Shown: positions 34,373 through 44,173, counted from the stretch's first letter. The stretch is DNA of 64,000 nt from Flavobacterium saliperosum (GCF_900100625.1 NZ_FMTY01000003.1:435106-499105); one strand, 5' to 3'. The notes: generated from the letters alone by a model not told the origin. A program made the numbers and translations.

Positions 34373-35647
34373 GTGAGTTTTTTTCGCGAAAATAAGCTGA
34401 TTAAAGTCCTGTCGATGAACTCGTTTTCCATCGGCATCAATTTTATTTTAGGGATTGTTTCGGTTCGTATTGTCGCACAGTTTCTCGGGCCTTCCGGGAT
34501 GGCGTTGATTGGAAGTTTCAGGAATTTTACAACGTTGTTCAAATCGTTGTCGACTTTGGGCGTAAATGCTTCTTTGGTACGTCTTTTCGTTGAAAACAAA
34601 AACGATAAAAGCGAGCTGTCAAAAATATATTCCACTTTTTTTTGGATTTTTATCATGATTTCCGTGGGTTTGGGATTGCTGATTACCTTGTTTTCAGGAT
34701 TCTTGAGCCGTTTGCTTTTCACTACTTCTGATTATGCTTTCGCCATTCGACTTTTCGGATTATTATTGCCTTTTATTGTTCTGAACACCTTTTGGATTGC
34801 CGTTTATAACGGGTTGCAACAATTCCGTAAAATCGTTTTCATTCAGATAGTGTCTTCTGTTTTTACTTTTGCGCTTACGGTAAGTCTGATTTATTTCAAA
34901 AGGCTCGAAGGCGCTTTAATTGCCACAGCAGTTTCAGACATTGTTTTGTTGATAGTAACACTTTTGTTTGTAATAAATAACAAAGAATATTTCCAATTTG
35001 ATTTGCAGAAGATCATCAGCAAAAAGTACTTTTCGGTTATCGGAAGGTTCTCGGTGATGTCTCTTTTGAGTGCCATAATCGTACCGCTGACCTTAATTTC
35101 CATCCGAAGTTTATTGATTGAGACCCATTCTGTTGAGAAAGCGGGAATATGGGATGCGGTAAACCGAATATCCGGATTTTACATGTTGTTTTTCAGTTCC
35201 GGACTTTCCTTATACTACATGCCAAGGTTAGCCGAATTAAAAACGGATTCCGAATTTATAAACGAACTCAAAAACTATTTCAAAACACTGGTGCCGTTGT
35301 TTCTGATTTTAGTGGCCGGAATATTTTTTTTCAAGGATTTTATTGTCAATCTCGCTTTAACCAGAGAGTTTTCAGAAGTGAAGGAAATCATTATCTGGCA
35401 GCTTTTGGGTGATTTGCTGAAGGTGATGAGTCTGGCTTTCGGGTATCAGATTTTAGTAAAAACGATGATGAGGCGCTATTTTGCCGTGGAGATTATCTTT
35501 AATGTTGCGTATTTCGGTTTGGCGTATTTTATGATTCAGTCAGAAAATGTGGCAGGAGCGGTAAAAGCCTATTTCTTTGCCAATATCATTTCTTTCGTTT
35601 TGATGTTGGTCTTGTTTAGAAAACTTTTAAAAAAAAATCTTAACTAA
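34373..35647 (+). CDS. Wzx-like polysaccharide flippase
   Basis: The 424-residue membrane protein has 12 hydrophobic helices and belongs to the MOP (MATE/PST) superfamily of oligosaccharide-lipid flippases. It should move undecaprenyl-linked repeat units across the inner membrane. The start is GTG at 34373, immediately after the acyltransferase TAA, so translation is likely coupled. No polymerase (Wzy) is visible next to it in this window. The gene converges with the inverted glycosyltransferase at 35661, and only 13 bp separate the stops. Confidence 0.83.
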   Translation: MSFFRENKLIKVLSMNSFSIGINFILGIVSVRIVAQFLGPSGMALIGSFRNFTTLFKSLSTLGVNASLVRLFVENKNDKSELSKIYSTFFWIFIMISVGLGLLITLFSGFLSRLLFTTSDYAFAIRLFGLLLPFIVLNTFWIAVYNGLQQFRKIVFIQIVSSVFTFALTVSLIYFKRLEGALIATAVSDIVLLIVTLLFVINNKEYFQFDLQKIISKKYFSVIGRFSVMSLLSAIIVPLTLISIRSLLIETHSVEKAGIWDAVNRISGFYMLFFSSGLSLYYMPRLAELKTDSEFINELKNYFKTLVPLFLILVAGIFFFKDFIVNLALTREFSEVKEIIIWQLLGDLLKVMSLAFGYQILVKTMMRRYFAVEIIFNVAYFGLAYFMIQSENVAGAVKAYFFANIISFVLMLVLFRKLLKKNLN

Positions 35648-35660
35648 TTAAAATCTGATT

Positions 35661-36539
35661 TTACATTATACTTTTCCATCTCACTTTCATTTCCAATAGT
35701 AAAAGCTTGCCCGTCAGTACAAAGTTTCGGGAGGTAATGAATTTGTATAGTTCAAAGCGAATGCGGCCTAAAAGCGCTTTGTGTTCCTCTTTTGTGCGAT
35801 TCAATTCGAAAGCTTTTTTCAGGATTTGGTAAGTCGATTGGTTTAACCGTTTGGATTTTTTACTGTTTTTCTTTGTGAAATGAGCGCTTAACGAAGTGGG
35901 AAGTTCCCTTTTCTTAACTAAAATTTCCGGGATGTATTCAAAATCAAATACCCGTGAAGCCCTGATCCATAAATCCAAATCTTCATAGGCCAGGTTTTCA
36001 TCATAATAACCAATAGTCTCAAAAACGGTTTTCTTTACCATCGACGAAACAGAGCAGATTTTCGTGGTACGGCCAATTACCATTTTATAAATATTTCCGC
36101 TTTCCGGAGTGTCTTCTGCAGTATAATAATCGTTTAAATACGAACCTGCTTCATCAATCTGAATAAGGTTTCCATATACAATTCCCAAATTGGGATATTT
36201 ACTGTTTTGAAATGCCGTTATTTGCCGTGAAACACAATCCGGAAGCAATACATCATCGGCAGCCAAATCAATAATATAGTCTCCTTTGGCATGTTTTGCC
36301 ACAGTATTGAAAGTTTTGGTATTGCCTAAGTTTTTTTTGTTTGAAAAAAACAGAATGGTAGGGTGGTGTTGCAGCCAATTCTCTATGACAGTAACCGAAG
36401 CATCGCTGCTGCAATCGTCGGCAATCAGCAGTTCAATATTCGGATAACTTTGATTTAGGACTGATTCAAGCGCTTCCACTACATAGGCCTCATGATTGTA
36501 AGCCAAACAAATGACACTAACTAGCGGAAAGTTTTGCAT
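35661..36539 (-). CDS. glycosyltransferase family 2
   Basis: The 292-residue enzyme has the GT-A fold signature: VSVICLAYNHEAYVVEALESV, LLIADDCSSD, and the D-x-D-like AADDVLLP. It transfers a sugar from a nucleotide donor during repeat-unit assembly on the cytoplasmic side. It is the only inverted gene between the flippase and the next glycosyltransferase, so it has its own promoter in the 54-bp gap shared with the divergent GT4 gene. Specificity is unknown. Confidence 0.87.
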   Translation of the reverse strand: MQNFPLVSVICLAYNHEAYVVEALESVLNQSYPNIELLIADDCSSDASVTVIENWLQHHPTILFFSNKKNLGNTKTFNTVAKHAKGDYIIDLAADDVLLPDCVSRQITAFQNSKYPNLGIVYGNLIQIDEAGSYLNDYYTAEDTPESGNIYKMVIGRTTKICSVSSMVKKTVFETIGYYDENLAYEDLDLWIRASRVFDFEYIPEILVKKRELPTSLSAHFTKKNSKKSKRLNQSTYQILKKAFELNRTKEEHKALLGRIRFELYKFITSRNFVLTGKLLLLEMKVRWKSIM

Positions 36540-36593
36540 ATTGGGTTTTTAAAACTATTTTTATGCTAAAATAAGAAACCTAGTCAGAACTGA

Positions 36594-37673
36594 ATGGCAA
36601 ACGCTCAAAAAAAGAAACTTAAAATTGCACTTGTAGGCTACAAATTGGCCGAGGGCGGTTTGGAACGGGTATTCAGTTCAACTTCAAGCATATTTCATTC
36701 TTTAGGTTTTGAGGTTCATGTTGTTGTCTTGGAAGATCAGGTGGAGTATGCCTACGATGGGAAATTGGTTAACTTCGGGAACTACTCCAAATATCAAAAA
36801 TACATTCGTTTACAAAAATATCTTGCCCAACAGAAGTTTGATTATGTTATTGATTTTCGTCACCGTATCAATCCTTTCATGGAATTGGTTTTCACGTATT
36901 TTATTTACTTTAAAATGAAGACCATTTATACCATCCACAGCAACAGATTGGAAACGTATTTGACCGATAAAATCCGGATAGCGAAAATTTTACTCAAAAA
37001 AGCACATAACGTTGTTGTGGTTTCCACCGCTTTGAAAAACAAGTTGGCTGCGGAATATCATTTTGATAAAGCAGTCGTTATCTCAAATGCTTTTGATAAT
37101 GAAAAAGTTGATTTAACTTCTTTGGAAGTACCGCTTTCTTTCGATTATTGTATCGCAGTGGGAAGACTGCATAAATTAAAACAATTTGACAAACTGATAG
37201 AAAGTTACCGTCAATCGGTTTTACCGGAAAAAGGGATTCATCTGGTTGTTTTAGGAAAAGGAAAAGAGGAACGTTCTTTGAAAACACTCATTAAAGACAT
37301 GCAATTGGAAGCGTTTGTCCATTTGGTTGGCTTTAAGGAAAATCCTTATTTTTACATAAAAAACGCAAAATTTTTGATGCTTTCGAGTTTGTATGAAGGT
37401 TTTCCAATGGCAATTTTGGAATCGTTAAGTCTGGGTCGTCCCGTGATTTCTTTTGATTGTCCGACGGGTCCTAGTGAAATGATTGTCGATGGCGAAAACG
37501 GTTTTTTGGTGGAAAACCAGAATTTCAAAGCTTTGACTTCCAAAATGAATACCTTTGCGCAAGACGAGGTTTTGTATCATAAATGCCGTGATAAGGCAAA
37601 GTCCAGTGTTTCTCAATTTGAAACAAAGGAAGTTGCTAAAAAATGGCTGCAATTATTAGAAAATGAAAAGTAG
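36594..37673 (+). CDS. glycosyltransferase family 4 (GT-B)
   Basis: The 359-residue GT-B enzyme has an N-terminal YKLAEGGLERVFSS region. The C-terminal domain contains VGRLHKLKQFDKLI, LVVLGKGKEE and the nucleotide-binding E-x7-E motif (SSLYEGFPMAILESLSLGRPVI). It diverges from the family 2 enzyme and overlaps the ketoisomerase gene downstream by 11 bp. Sugar and acceptor are unknown. Confidence 0.87.
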   Translation: MANAQKKKLKIALVGYKLAEGGLERVFSSTSSIFHSLGFEVHVVVLEDQVEYAYDGKLVNFGNYSKYQKYIRLQKYLAQQKFDYVIDFRHRINPFMELVFTYFIYFKMKTIYTIHSNRLETYLTDKIRIAKILLKKAHNVVVVSTALKNKLAAEYHFDKAVVISNAFDNEKVDLTSLEVPLSFDYCIAVGRLHKLKQFDKLIESYRQSVLPEKGIHLVVLGKGKEERSLKTLIKDMQLEAFVHLVGFKENPYFYIKNAKFLMLSSLYEGFPMAILESLSLGRPVISFDCPTGPSEMIVDGENGFLVENQNFKALTSKMNTFAQDEVLYHKCRDKAKSSVSQFETKEVAKKWLQLLENEK

Positions 37674-38055
37674 CATCATCAGGATACCCAAAATAGAAGA
37701 CCCAAGAGGGAATCTTTCCGTAATTGAAAAAGACGTACTCCCTTTCGAGATGAAACGGGTTTATTATTTGTATGATGTGCCAAGCGGGGCAGAGCGAGGC
37801 GGACATTCGCATAAGGAACAACAGGAGTTTTTAGTGGCGCTTTCCGGAAGTTTTGATGTGATTTTAAACGATGGGCATGAAGAGCAGACCGTTACCTTAA
37901 ACAAGCCGTTTGAAGGCTTATTGATTGCAAACGGAATCTGGCGGGAACTGAAAAACTTTTCATCCGGTGCAGTTTGCTTGGTCGTGGCTTCCGAGGTTTT
38001 TGAAGAAGCGGATTATATCCGTGATTTTGAGGAGTTTAAAAAGAGTGTCGTTTAG
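37663..38055 (+). CDS. fdtA: dTDP-sugar 3,4-ketoisomerase, FdtA/WxcM-like cupin
   Basis: This 130-residue cupin has the FdtA landmarks: PRGNLSVIE near the start, YYLYDVPSGAERGGHSHKEQQEFLVALSGSFDV in the barrel, and LIANGIWRELKNFS. It converts dTDP-4-keto-6-deoxyglucose to the 3-keto isomer, the step before an FdtB-type aminotransferase. The matching aminotransferase lies 4 kb upstream in the same cluster, with the flippase and two glycosyltransferases in between. Its stop overlaps that of the convergent gene (TTAG). Confidence 0.82.
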   Translation: MKSSIIRIPKIEDPRGNLSVIEKDVLPFEMKRVYYLYDVPSGAERGGHSHKEQQEFLVALSGSFDVILNDGHEEQTVTLNKPFEGLLIANGIWRELKNFSSGAVCLVVASEVFEEADYIRDFEEFKKSVV

Positions 38056-39203
38056 CTCTTTCGGAGTAACATATCGTAAACACTTCTCAAATCCTTAAAA
38101 TGATTTTCAAAGGATCTGTTTTTTACAAATTCAGAGGCATTGGTTTCCATTTCATTTTTCAGATTATCATCGCGTAGTAATTTTTCAATCGCTTCTTCTA
38201 ATCTTTTTACATTGCCAAAAGGAAATACCAAACCGCTGTTACTTGATTTTACTTCGTTAGCTATTCCTAAAAGACTACTGATAATAACGGTTTTCTTAAA
38301 GGCAAAACTTTCCAGAATAACATTGCCGTAGGATTCTAAAATCTCGCTCGGCATAATGGTAAACTTTGCTTTTGAATACAGGTTTGCAAGTTCGTTACGG
38401 TCTTGAGTTCCTAAAAAATGCACGTTTTGAAGCTTGTTTATCGAAACATAGTTTTCAAGTGCCTTTTTTTCGGAACCGGAACCAACAATCATCAGTTTTT
38501 CGTTTGGGAATTTCGCAGCAGTGTTTTTAAATGCTTCCAAAAGAGTGAGTACGCCTTTTTCTTTTTCCAATCTTCCCACATAAAGCAAATAATCAGACTT
38601 TGTTTCAAGGGATTGATTGGTCAGTAAAGCCGGATTTGCCAAGGTTTTCCCGGGAACTTTAAAATGGCTGGCTATGAAATGGGTTAAATTCTCTGAAGGC
38701 GTTAAAAAATAACAGATATGCCTTTTTATGATTTGCTTGTGATAGTATTGTCTTAGATACAACAAACTGTCAAATAGAATGTTTTTTTTGGGATGATGGT
38801 GTAAGATGCAGTCCAGTGCACTTTCGTGACGGGTAAGAATTTCGCCTTTATCGGTTAACATGTAGTTTTTCGGACAGATGTAATAATAATCCCTAAACGA
38901 TTGTAAAACAGGGATGGACTTTGATGTGACATATTTCATGAAATGCGGAGTGACCGGCACTCCAATACTGAAACAATGAATTAAATCCGGTTTGAACGAA
39001 TCAATTTCGGCTATAATTTCTTCGGTGATTTCACGATTGTATAATTTCTGGTACCAGCTTGATTTTTTTGTGTCCTTCCCAAACCACTTGAAAACCATAT
39101 CCGAATCGTTTTTCTGAGCATAATCAATCAATTCCTGCAGGTAGTTTTCAACGCCTCCAAGCTTGTTTTTGCTGCTAAAATTATTGATTAGTAAAACTCT
39201 CAT
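38052..39203 (-). CDS. glycosyltransferase family 4 (GT-B)
   Basis: The 383-residue GT-B enzyme begins LLINNFSSKNKLGGVENYLQ. In the C-terminal half it has LLYVGRLEKEKGVLTLLEAF, LMIVGSGSEKKALE and the E-x7-E motif (MPSEILESYGNVILESFAF). It is the last gene of a minus-strand run ftsE-GT2-GT4, overlapping the GT2 gene by ATGA. Its stop overlaps the fdtA stop. Sugar specificity is unknown. Confidence 0.87.
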   Translation of the reverse strand: MRVLLINNFSSKNKLGGVENYLQELIDYAQKNDSDMVFKWFGKDTKKSSWYQKLYNREITEEIIAEIDSFKPDLIHCFSIGVPVTPHFMKYVTSKSIPVLQSFRDYYYICPKNYMLTDKGEILTRHESALDCILHHHPKKNILFDSLLYLRQYYHKQIIKRHICYFLTPSENLTHFIASHFKVPGKTLANPALLTNQSLETKSDYLLYVGRLEKEKGVLTLLEAFKNTAAKFPNEKLMIVGSGSEKKALENYVSINKLQNVHFLGTQDRNELANLYSKAKFTIMPSEILESYGNVILESFAFKKTVIISSLLGIANEVKSSNSGLVFPFGNVKRLEEAIEKLLRDDNLKNEMETNASEFVKNRSFENHFKDLRSVYDMLLRKS

Positions 39204-40102
39204 TTTGTCGGTTGCTTTTGGGTGTCAAGAGAACAAAAACTGCCCAGTTTATACAAGTCCAGTACGATTAAACTTGGATTGTGAGACGTAAGATTCGAAA
39301 GCATTCGTTTTGAAAGTTTTCGGAATAAAAAAGCAATGCCCTTTTCTAAGCCTAAATGGCGCAATTGGGAATAGGTTTTACTAAGTCTAGTGTCTTCGTA
39401 TGTCAGCTCTTTGTTTTCAAGCAGTTGTTTTAAAGTGCGAACCGCTTTTTCGGTTTTCTGAATAAAAACGATACTCTCTTCATTATTAAAATGGATTAAT
39501 CGATTTTCAATATGTTGAATATTTACGTTTTGCGTTTTTAATTTTTTTATGAAAACAACATCTTCATAACCGTATTCTTTAACCGAAACCGGAAAAGGAT
39601 TTTGCGACAGAATTTCTTTTTTTACAAGTAAGTTCCAGGTAAAAACAAAATGATACGGGTTTTTTAAACGCGCTTCGATTGTGATGCTTTCGCGTTCCTT
39701 TCCATATTTCCATCTAAGTAATTGTTCGCTGTTTGGTTTCGTTTCAGGATACCCAACACCTCCGAAAACGAGCTGAGTTTTATCTGAAATGGATTTAATA
39801 AAAGGTTCCAAATAATTGTCATTTTCAGGAAAAGCATCAGCTTCAAGGATTAAAACGTAACCGAATTTGGCTTTTGAATTTAAAGCATTGATGTTATTTC
39901 CTCTTCCAAGATTTTCAGGGTTTAAAGCATAAACACAATTTTCCAGGGAGTTGATGCTTTCATTTTCTTTTAAAAATAAAGTACTGGCATCATCCTGAAT
40001 CAGAATTTCATAGGGAATGGAAAGTGAATTGGCCTGTTTTTTTAATTCCGTAACCAATGGATACACATTGTAGTTGTATGTTGGAATTAAAATGGAAATC
40101 AT
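39200..40102 (-). CDS. glycosyltransferase family 2
   Basis: The 300-residue GT-A enzyme begins [23 protein letters not shown] and has EILIQDDAST and the D-x-D motif in LEADAFPEN. A basic C-terminal region (FLFRKLSKRML) may rest on the membrane surface. The ATG overlaps the ftsE stop by one base, and its own stop overlaps the GT4 start, so three genes are probably translated as one unit. Acceptor and donor are unknown. Confidence 0.84.
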   Translation of the reverse strand: MISILIPTYNYNVYPLVTELKKQANSLSIPYEILIQDDASTLFLKENESINSLENCVYALNPENLGRGNNINALNSKAKFGYVLILEADAFPENDNYLEPFIKSISDKTQLVFGGVGYPETKPNSEQLLRWKYGKERESITIEARLKNPYHFVFTWNLLVKKEILSQNPFPVSVKEYGYEDVVFIKKLKTQNVNIQHIENRLIHFNNEESIVFIQKTEKAVRTLKQLLENKELTYEDTRLSKTYSQLRHLGLEKGIAFLFRKLSKRMLSNLTSHNPSLIVLDLYKLGSFCSLDTQKQPTK

Positions 40103-40785
40103 TACACCGATCTTTGAACCACTTCAAAAATTTTACCGTCCTCACATTTCAGTGTTTTGGAAGGGAACTTCATTAGTAACGCATAATCGTGCGTAGCCAT
40201 AATGATGGTTTTTCCGTTCTGGTTGATTTTTTTCAGCACTTCCATCACCTCCACACTGGTTTGGGGATCAAGGTTTCCGGTTGGTTCATCGGCAAGAATT
40301 AATTCGGGGTCGTTCAGCAAGGCACGTGCAATGGCAACACGTTGTTGTTCTCCTCCGGAAAGCTGGTGCGGCATTTTTGAGGTCATCGATTTCATGCCCA
40401 CTTTATCCAAAACCTCTTCGATTTTTACCTGCATTTCTTCTTTTTCAGCCCAGCCGGTCGCTCTCAGAACAAATTCCAGATTGTCGTGTACATTTCGATC
40501 CGGTAAAAGTTTGAAATCCTGAAAAACAACACCTAGTTTTCTTCTTAAATACGGAATGTCATTTTCTTTCAGGGTGTTTAAATTGTAATCCACAATAGTC
40601 CCTTCGCCTTCGGTTAAATCCAAATCGGCATATAGGGTTTTCATCAAACTACTCTTTCCGGAACCCGTTTTTCCAATCACGTAAATGAAATCGCCGGATT
40701 TCACATCAAGATTAACGTTAGATAAAATGGGGTTGTTTTCCTGATATATGGTTACATCTTTTAAAGAAAGAATTGTTTGTGACAT
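40102..40785 (-). CDS. ftsE: cell-division ATP-binding protein
   Basis: FtsE is the ATPase of the FtsEX complex, which controls peptidoglycan hydrolases at the septum. Walker A is GKTGSGKSS, the signature is [33 protein letters not shown], and the H-loop is ATHDYALL. The body is 227 residues, normal for FtsE. I used the ATG at 40785 ([15 protein letters not shown]); the earlier start at 40836 adds 17 unusual residues. No ftsX is adjacent, as is common in Flavobacteriia. It is translationally coupled to two glycosyltransferase genes. Confidence 0.85.
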   Translation of the reverse strand: MSQTILSLKDVTIYQENNPILSNVNLDVKSGDFIYVIGKTGSGKSSLMKTLYADLDLTEGEGTIVDYNLNTLKENDIPYLRRKLGVVFQDFKLLPDRNVHDNLEFVLRATGWAEKEEMQVKIEEVLDKVGMKSMTSKMPHQLSGGEQQRVAIARALLNDPELILADEPTGNLDPQTSVEVMEVLKKINQNGKTIIMATHDYALLMKFPSKTLKCEDGKIFEVVQRSV

Positions 40786-40849
40786 GTTGTATGATTTTGT
40801 TTTGGTAAAAGTAATAAGTACAACGAACTTAATCAAAAAAAAGTATAAA

Positions 40850-40937
40850 AGTTTCTGAGTTACGAAGTTTCTGAGTTTCTGAGTTTCAGGGTTTCAAGGT
40901 TTTAAAGTTTCAGAGTTACTCAGCTACTCAGAAACTT
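40850..40937. repeat. degenerate octanucleotide array, 11 units of AGTTTCTG type
   Basis: Eleven consecutive 8-nt units fall in register: AGTTTCTG, AGTTACGA, AGTTTCTG twice, AGTTTCAG, GGTTTCAA, GGTTTTAA, AGTTTCAG, AGTTACTC, AGCTACTC, AGAAACTT. The first 11 bases (AGTTTCTGAGT, 40850-40860) and the end (ACTCAGAAACT, 40926-40936) are exact reverse complements, so the whole array can fold on itself. It lies between the divergent starts of ftsE (40785) and the TPR gene (41050). Confidence 0.85.
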
Positions 40938-41018
40938 AGTTAAAACTTTGGCTCGAAATTTGTTGAAAACATCCATAATAAACGAATGAAATTCCGCGTT
41001 ATTACCACAAGAATTTGA

Positions 41019-41026
41019 TATATTTG
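41019..41026 (+). promoter_or_regulatory. promoter -7 box of the large TPR gene
   Basis: TATATTTG, an exact TAnnTTTG match, ends 23 nt before the ATG. No good TTTG upstream box is seen at the expected distance. Confidence 0.45.
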
Positions 41027-41049
41027 AATTTTAAATAAAGCCAAACACT

Positions 41050-44000
41050 ATGCGAAAATTGAACAGGTTTCTTTATACCTCTCTCATTTTAAGTGCCATA
41101 AATCTCTCAGCGCAACAATCAAACATCTACACTCATGAATTAACCGACTTCGACAAAGCGGTTGCTCTCTATAAGGACAAGCAGTATCAGGCTGCCCAGA
41201 TTTTGTTCAGTAAAGTCAAAACCACCAGTTCCAATTACGAAGTAAAATCGGATTGTGCCTATTACAGTGCCAATTGTGCAATTCGTCTGGAGCAATCCGG
41301 TGCCGATGCCATGATGGAGGATTTTGTGAAAGACTATCCAACCTCTTCCAAACAAAACCAGGCGTTTATTGAAGTGGCGCATTATTATTTCGAACAGGGG
41401 AATTATCCGCAGGCATTAAAATATTTTGACCGTGTGGAAGAAGGTTCCATGACCAATGAAGAGCGCGAGAAATTCAATTTTCAAAAGGGATATTGCTATT
41501 TTTCGGCTAAGAATAAAAAAGAAGCCGACAAGTATTTCAACAAAGTGGCCAATTCCAAAGAATTCGGTTCCCAGGCGAAATATTACTTAGGGTACATGGC
41601 TTACGAAACCGACAATTACAAGGAAGCGACACAGTATTTCGATCAGGTGCAGGACCAGGACAAATACAAGGAAAAAATGTCCTATTTCCAGGCGGATATG
41701 AATTTCAAATTAGGGAATTTTCAGAAAGCCATCGATTTGGGTGTGCCGCAATTGTCGAAATCCAATGCCGAAGAAAAATCGGAGCTCAATAAAATCATCG
41801 GGGAAAGTTATTTTAACCTGAAACAATACGATAAAGCGCTTCCTTACTTGTTGAACTACAAAGGCAAAAAAGGAAAATGGAACAACACCGATTTTTACCA
41901 ATTGGGATATGCCTACTACAAGGGCGGTGATTACGAAAACGCCATTGCGCAATTCAATAAAATTATTGACGGACAGGATGGTGTGGCGCAAAATGCCTAC
42001 TACCATTTGGGAGAAAGTTATTTAAAAACCGATAAAAAACAACAGGCTTTAAATGCTTTCAAAACCGCTTCGGAAATGGAGTTTGATGCCAAAATTCAGG
42101 AAGATGCCTATCTGAATTACGCGAAGCTGAGTTACGAAATCGGAAATCCGTACCAAAGCGTACCGGAAGTGTTGATGGGCTATCTTAACAAATATCCGCA
42201 AACCGCTTACAAACAGGAAATCGAAAACCTGTTGATCAATTCGTACATCACGTCTAAAAATTACAAAGAAGCCTTGTCGCTTTTGGAGAAAAACAAAAAT
42301 CCGCAAAACCGTCCTGCCTATCAGAAAGTGGCTTTTTACAGAGGATTGGAATTGTATACCGACGGGAATTATAACGAGGCCTTAACATTGTTTAAAAAAT
42401 CCATAGCCGAACCAAGAGACGCCAAGTTTACTGCCCGAGCGACTTTTTGGAAAGCGGAAACCGAATACAATCTGGATCAGTTCAGTGAGGCTTTAATCGG
42501 ATTCAAACAATTTACGGGTTTCACGGAAGCCAAAAACGTCCCGGAAGCCAAAAATGCCGATTACAATTTGGCATATACCTATTTCAAACTGAAAGAATAC
42601 GAAAGTGCTGCCAAGCATTTTCAGGAGTATATCAATGTTTCGAAGGATGATAGAGTACGTCTCAATGATGCCTACCTGAGAATGGGGGACAGTTACTTTG
42701 TTACAGCGAAGTACTGGCCGGCCATGGATGCTTACAATAAAGCCATCGAATTGCGAAGTGTGGATGCCGATTATGCGCATTTCCAAAAAGCGATTTCTTA
42801 TGGTTTTGTGGGGAAAAACGACCTGAAAATCGAAAACCTGAATTCGTTCATGAAAGCGCATCCGAAATCCAAATATGCCGATGATGCCTTATACGAATTA
42901 GGAAATACGTATGTGGCTCAGAATAACGTGAGCAAAGCGGTGGAAACCTATGACCGACTGGAAGCTGAATACAAAGGAAGTTCCTATGTTTCGAAAGCGA
43001 TTCTGCGTCAGGGACTGGTGTATTACAACAACGATAAGGACCAGCAGGCTTTGGTGAAATTCAAAGAAGTGGTTGCCAAGTTCCCACGTACGGAAGAAGC
43101 AAATCAAGCTGTTTCGACGGCCCGATTGATCTACATGGACAACAACAAAGTAGATGAATACGCAGCTTGGGTAAAAACATTGGATTTTGTGGAAGTGTCG
43201 AATGCCGATTTGGATAACGATACCTACAGCGCAGCCGAAAAACAATATTTACAAAACAACAGCAAGCAGGCCATTTCCGGTTTCAGTGGTTATTTGGCCA
43301 ATTTCCCTAACGGATTGCATGCCTTGAAAGCCAATTTCTATCTGGCACAACTATATTTTGCGGATGGTTTGGGAACCAATGCGATTCCGAACTACGAATA
43401 CGTTATCGGAAAATCCCGTAATGAGTTCACGGAACAGTCTTTGGCGCGTCTGTGTGAAATTCATCTGAAAAACAAAACGTATGATAAAGCGATTTCAGTT
43501 TTACAGCGTTTGGAATCGGAAGCTGATTTCCCGCAAAACGTAACTTTTGCGCAATCCAATCTGATGAAAAGCTATTACGAGCAAAAAGAGTACGCCAATG
43601 CTGTAATTTATGCAGATAAAGTATTAGCGAATGCAAAAACTGATGACAAGGTTAAAAGTGATGCCCAGATAATTGTAGCACGTTCCGCAATCAAAACCAA
43701 CGATGAAGTTAAAGCTAAAGAAGCCTATGCCAAACTACAGAAAATTGCCAAAGGGGAATTAGCAGCCGAAGCGTTATTTTATGATGCCTATTTCAAAAAT
43801 AAAGAAGGTAAATTCGAAGCATCAAATGTTTTGGTTCAAAAACTGGCTAAAGATTATTCCGGATATAAATATTTTGGTGCGAAAGGATTAATCGTAATGG
43901 CGAAAAATTTCTACGGACTGAAAGACAGTTTCCAAGCCACCTACATTTTGGAAAGCGTAATCAAAAATTTCGCCACCTATGACGATGTGGTAGCCGAAGC

Positions 44001-44064
44001 GCAAACCGAACTCGATTTCATCAAAGGCGAAGAAGCAAAACGCAATTCATCCATAACGAATTAG
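41050..44064 (+). CDS. very large secreted/periplasmic TPR protein
   Basis: The 1004-residue protein has a signal peptide (MRKLNRFLYTSLILSAINLSAQ) followed almost entirely by helical repeats with TPR spacing, roughly two dozen units (for example YYKGGDYENAIAQFNKIIDGQ and NNVSKAVETYDRLEAEY). There is no lipobox and no sorting domain, so it probably stays in the periplasm. Large TPR proteins in this phylum often serve cell-envelope or secretion machinery, but I cannot assign this one. Only 65-109 bp separate it from an outer-membrane barrel gene on the same strand, suggesting a joint function. Confidence 0.87.
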   Translation: MRKLNRFLYTSLILSAINLSAQQSNIYTHELTDFDKAVALYKDKQYQAAQILFSKVKTTSSNYEVKSDCAYYSANCAIRLEQSGADAMMEDFVKDYPTSSKQNQAFIEVAHYYFEQGNYPQALKYFDRVEEGSMTNEEREKFNFQKGYCYFSAKNKKEADKYFNKVANSKEFGSQAKYYLGYMAYETDNYKEATQYFDQVQDQDKYKEKMSYFQADMNFKLGNFQKAIDLGVPQLSKSNAEEKSELNKIIGESYFNLKQYDKALPYLLNYKGKKGKWNNTDFYQLGYAYYKGGDYENAIAQFNKIIDGQDGVAQNAYYHLGESYLKTDKKQQALNAFKTASEMEFDAKIQEDAYLNYAKLSYEIGNPYQSVPEVLMGYLNKYPQTAYKQEIENLLINSYITSKNYKEALSLLEKNKNPQNRPAYQKVAFYRGLELYTDGNYNEALTLFKKSIAEPRDAKFTARATFWKAETEYNLDQFSEALIGFKQFTGFTEAKNVPEAKNADYNLAYTYFKLKEYESAAKHFQEYINVSKDDRVRLNDAYLRMGDSYFVTAKYWPAMDAYNKAIELRSVDADYAHFQKAISYGFVGKNDLKIENLNSFMKAHPKSKYADDALYELGNTYVAQNNVSKAVETYDRLEAEYKGSSYVSKAILRQGLVYYNNDKDQQALVKFKEVVAKFPRTEEANQAVSTARLIYMDNNKVDEYAAWVKTLDFVEVSNADLDNDTYSAAEKQYLQNNSKQAISGFSGYLANFPNGLHALKANFYLAQLYFADGLGTNAIPNYEYVIGKSRNEFTEQSLARLCEIHLKNKTYDKAISVLQRLESEADFPQNVTFAQSNLMKSYYEQKEYANAVIYADKVLANAKTDDKVKSDAQIIVARSAIKTNDEVKAKEAYAKLQKIAKGELAAEALFYDAYFKNKEGKFEASNVLVQKLAKDYSGYKYFGAKGLIVMAKNFYGLKDSFQATYILESVIKNFATYDDVVAEAQTELDFIKGEEAKRNSSITN

Positions 44065-44173
44065 GAAGTCAGAATTAAGAAATCAGAAAAATAGAAGGAA
44101 GAATTTAAAATATCGGAACTGAAATCATATGCAGACACTTTTCCCTTATCTCTTTTCCCTAAATCAATTAAAC

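Noticed and set aside
40850..40937. Possible CRISPR array
   Set aside because: Units are 8 nt, contiguous and degenerate, with no spacers and no cas genes nearby.
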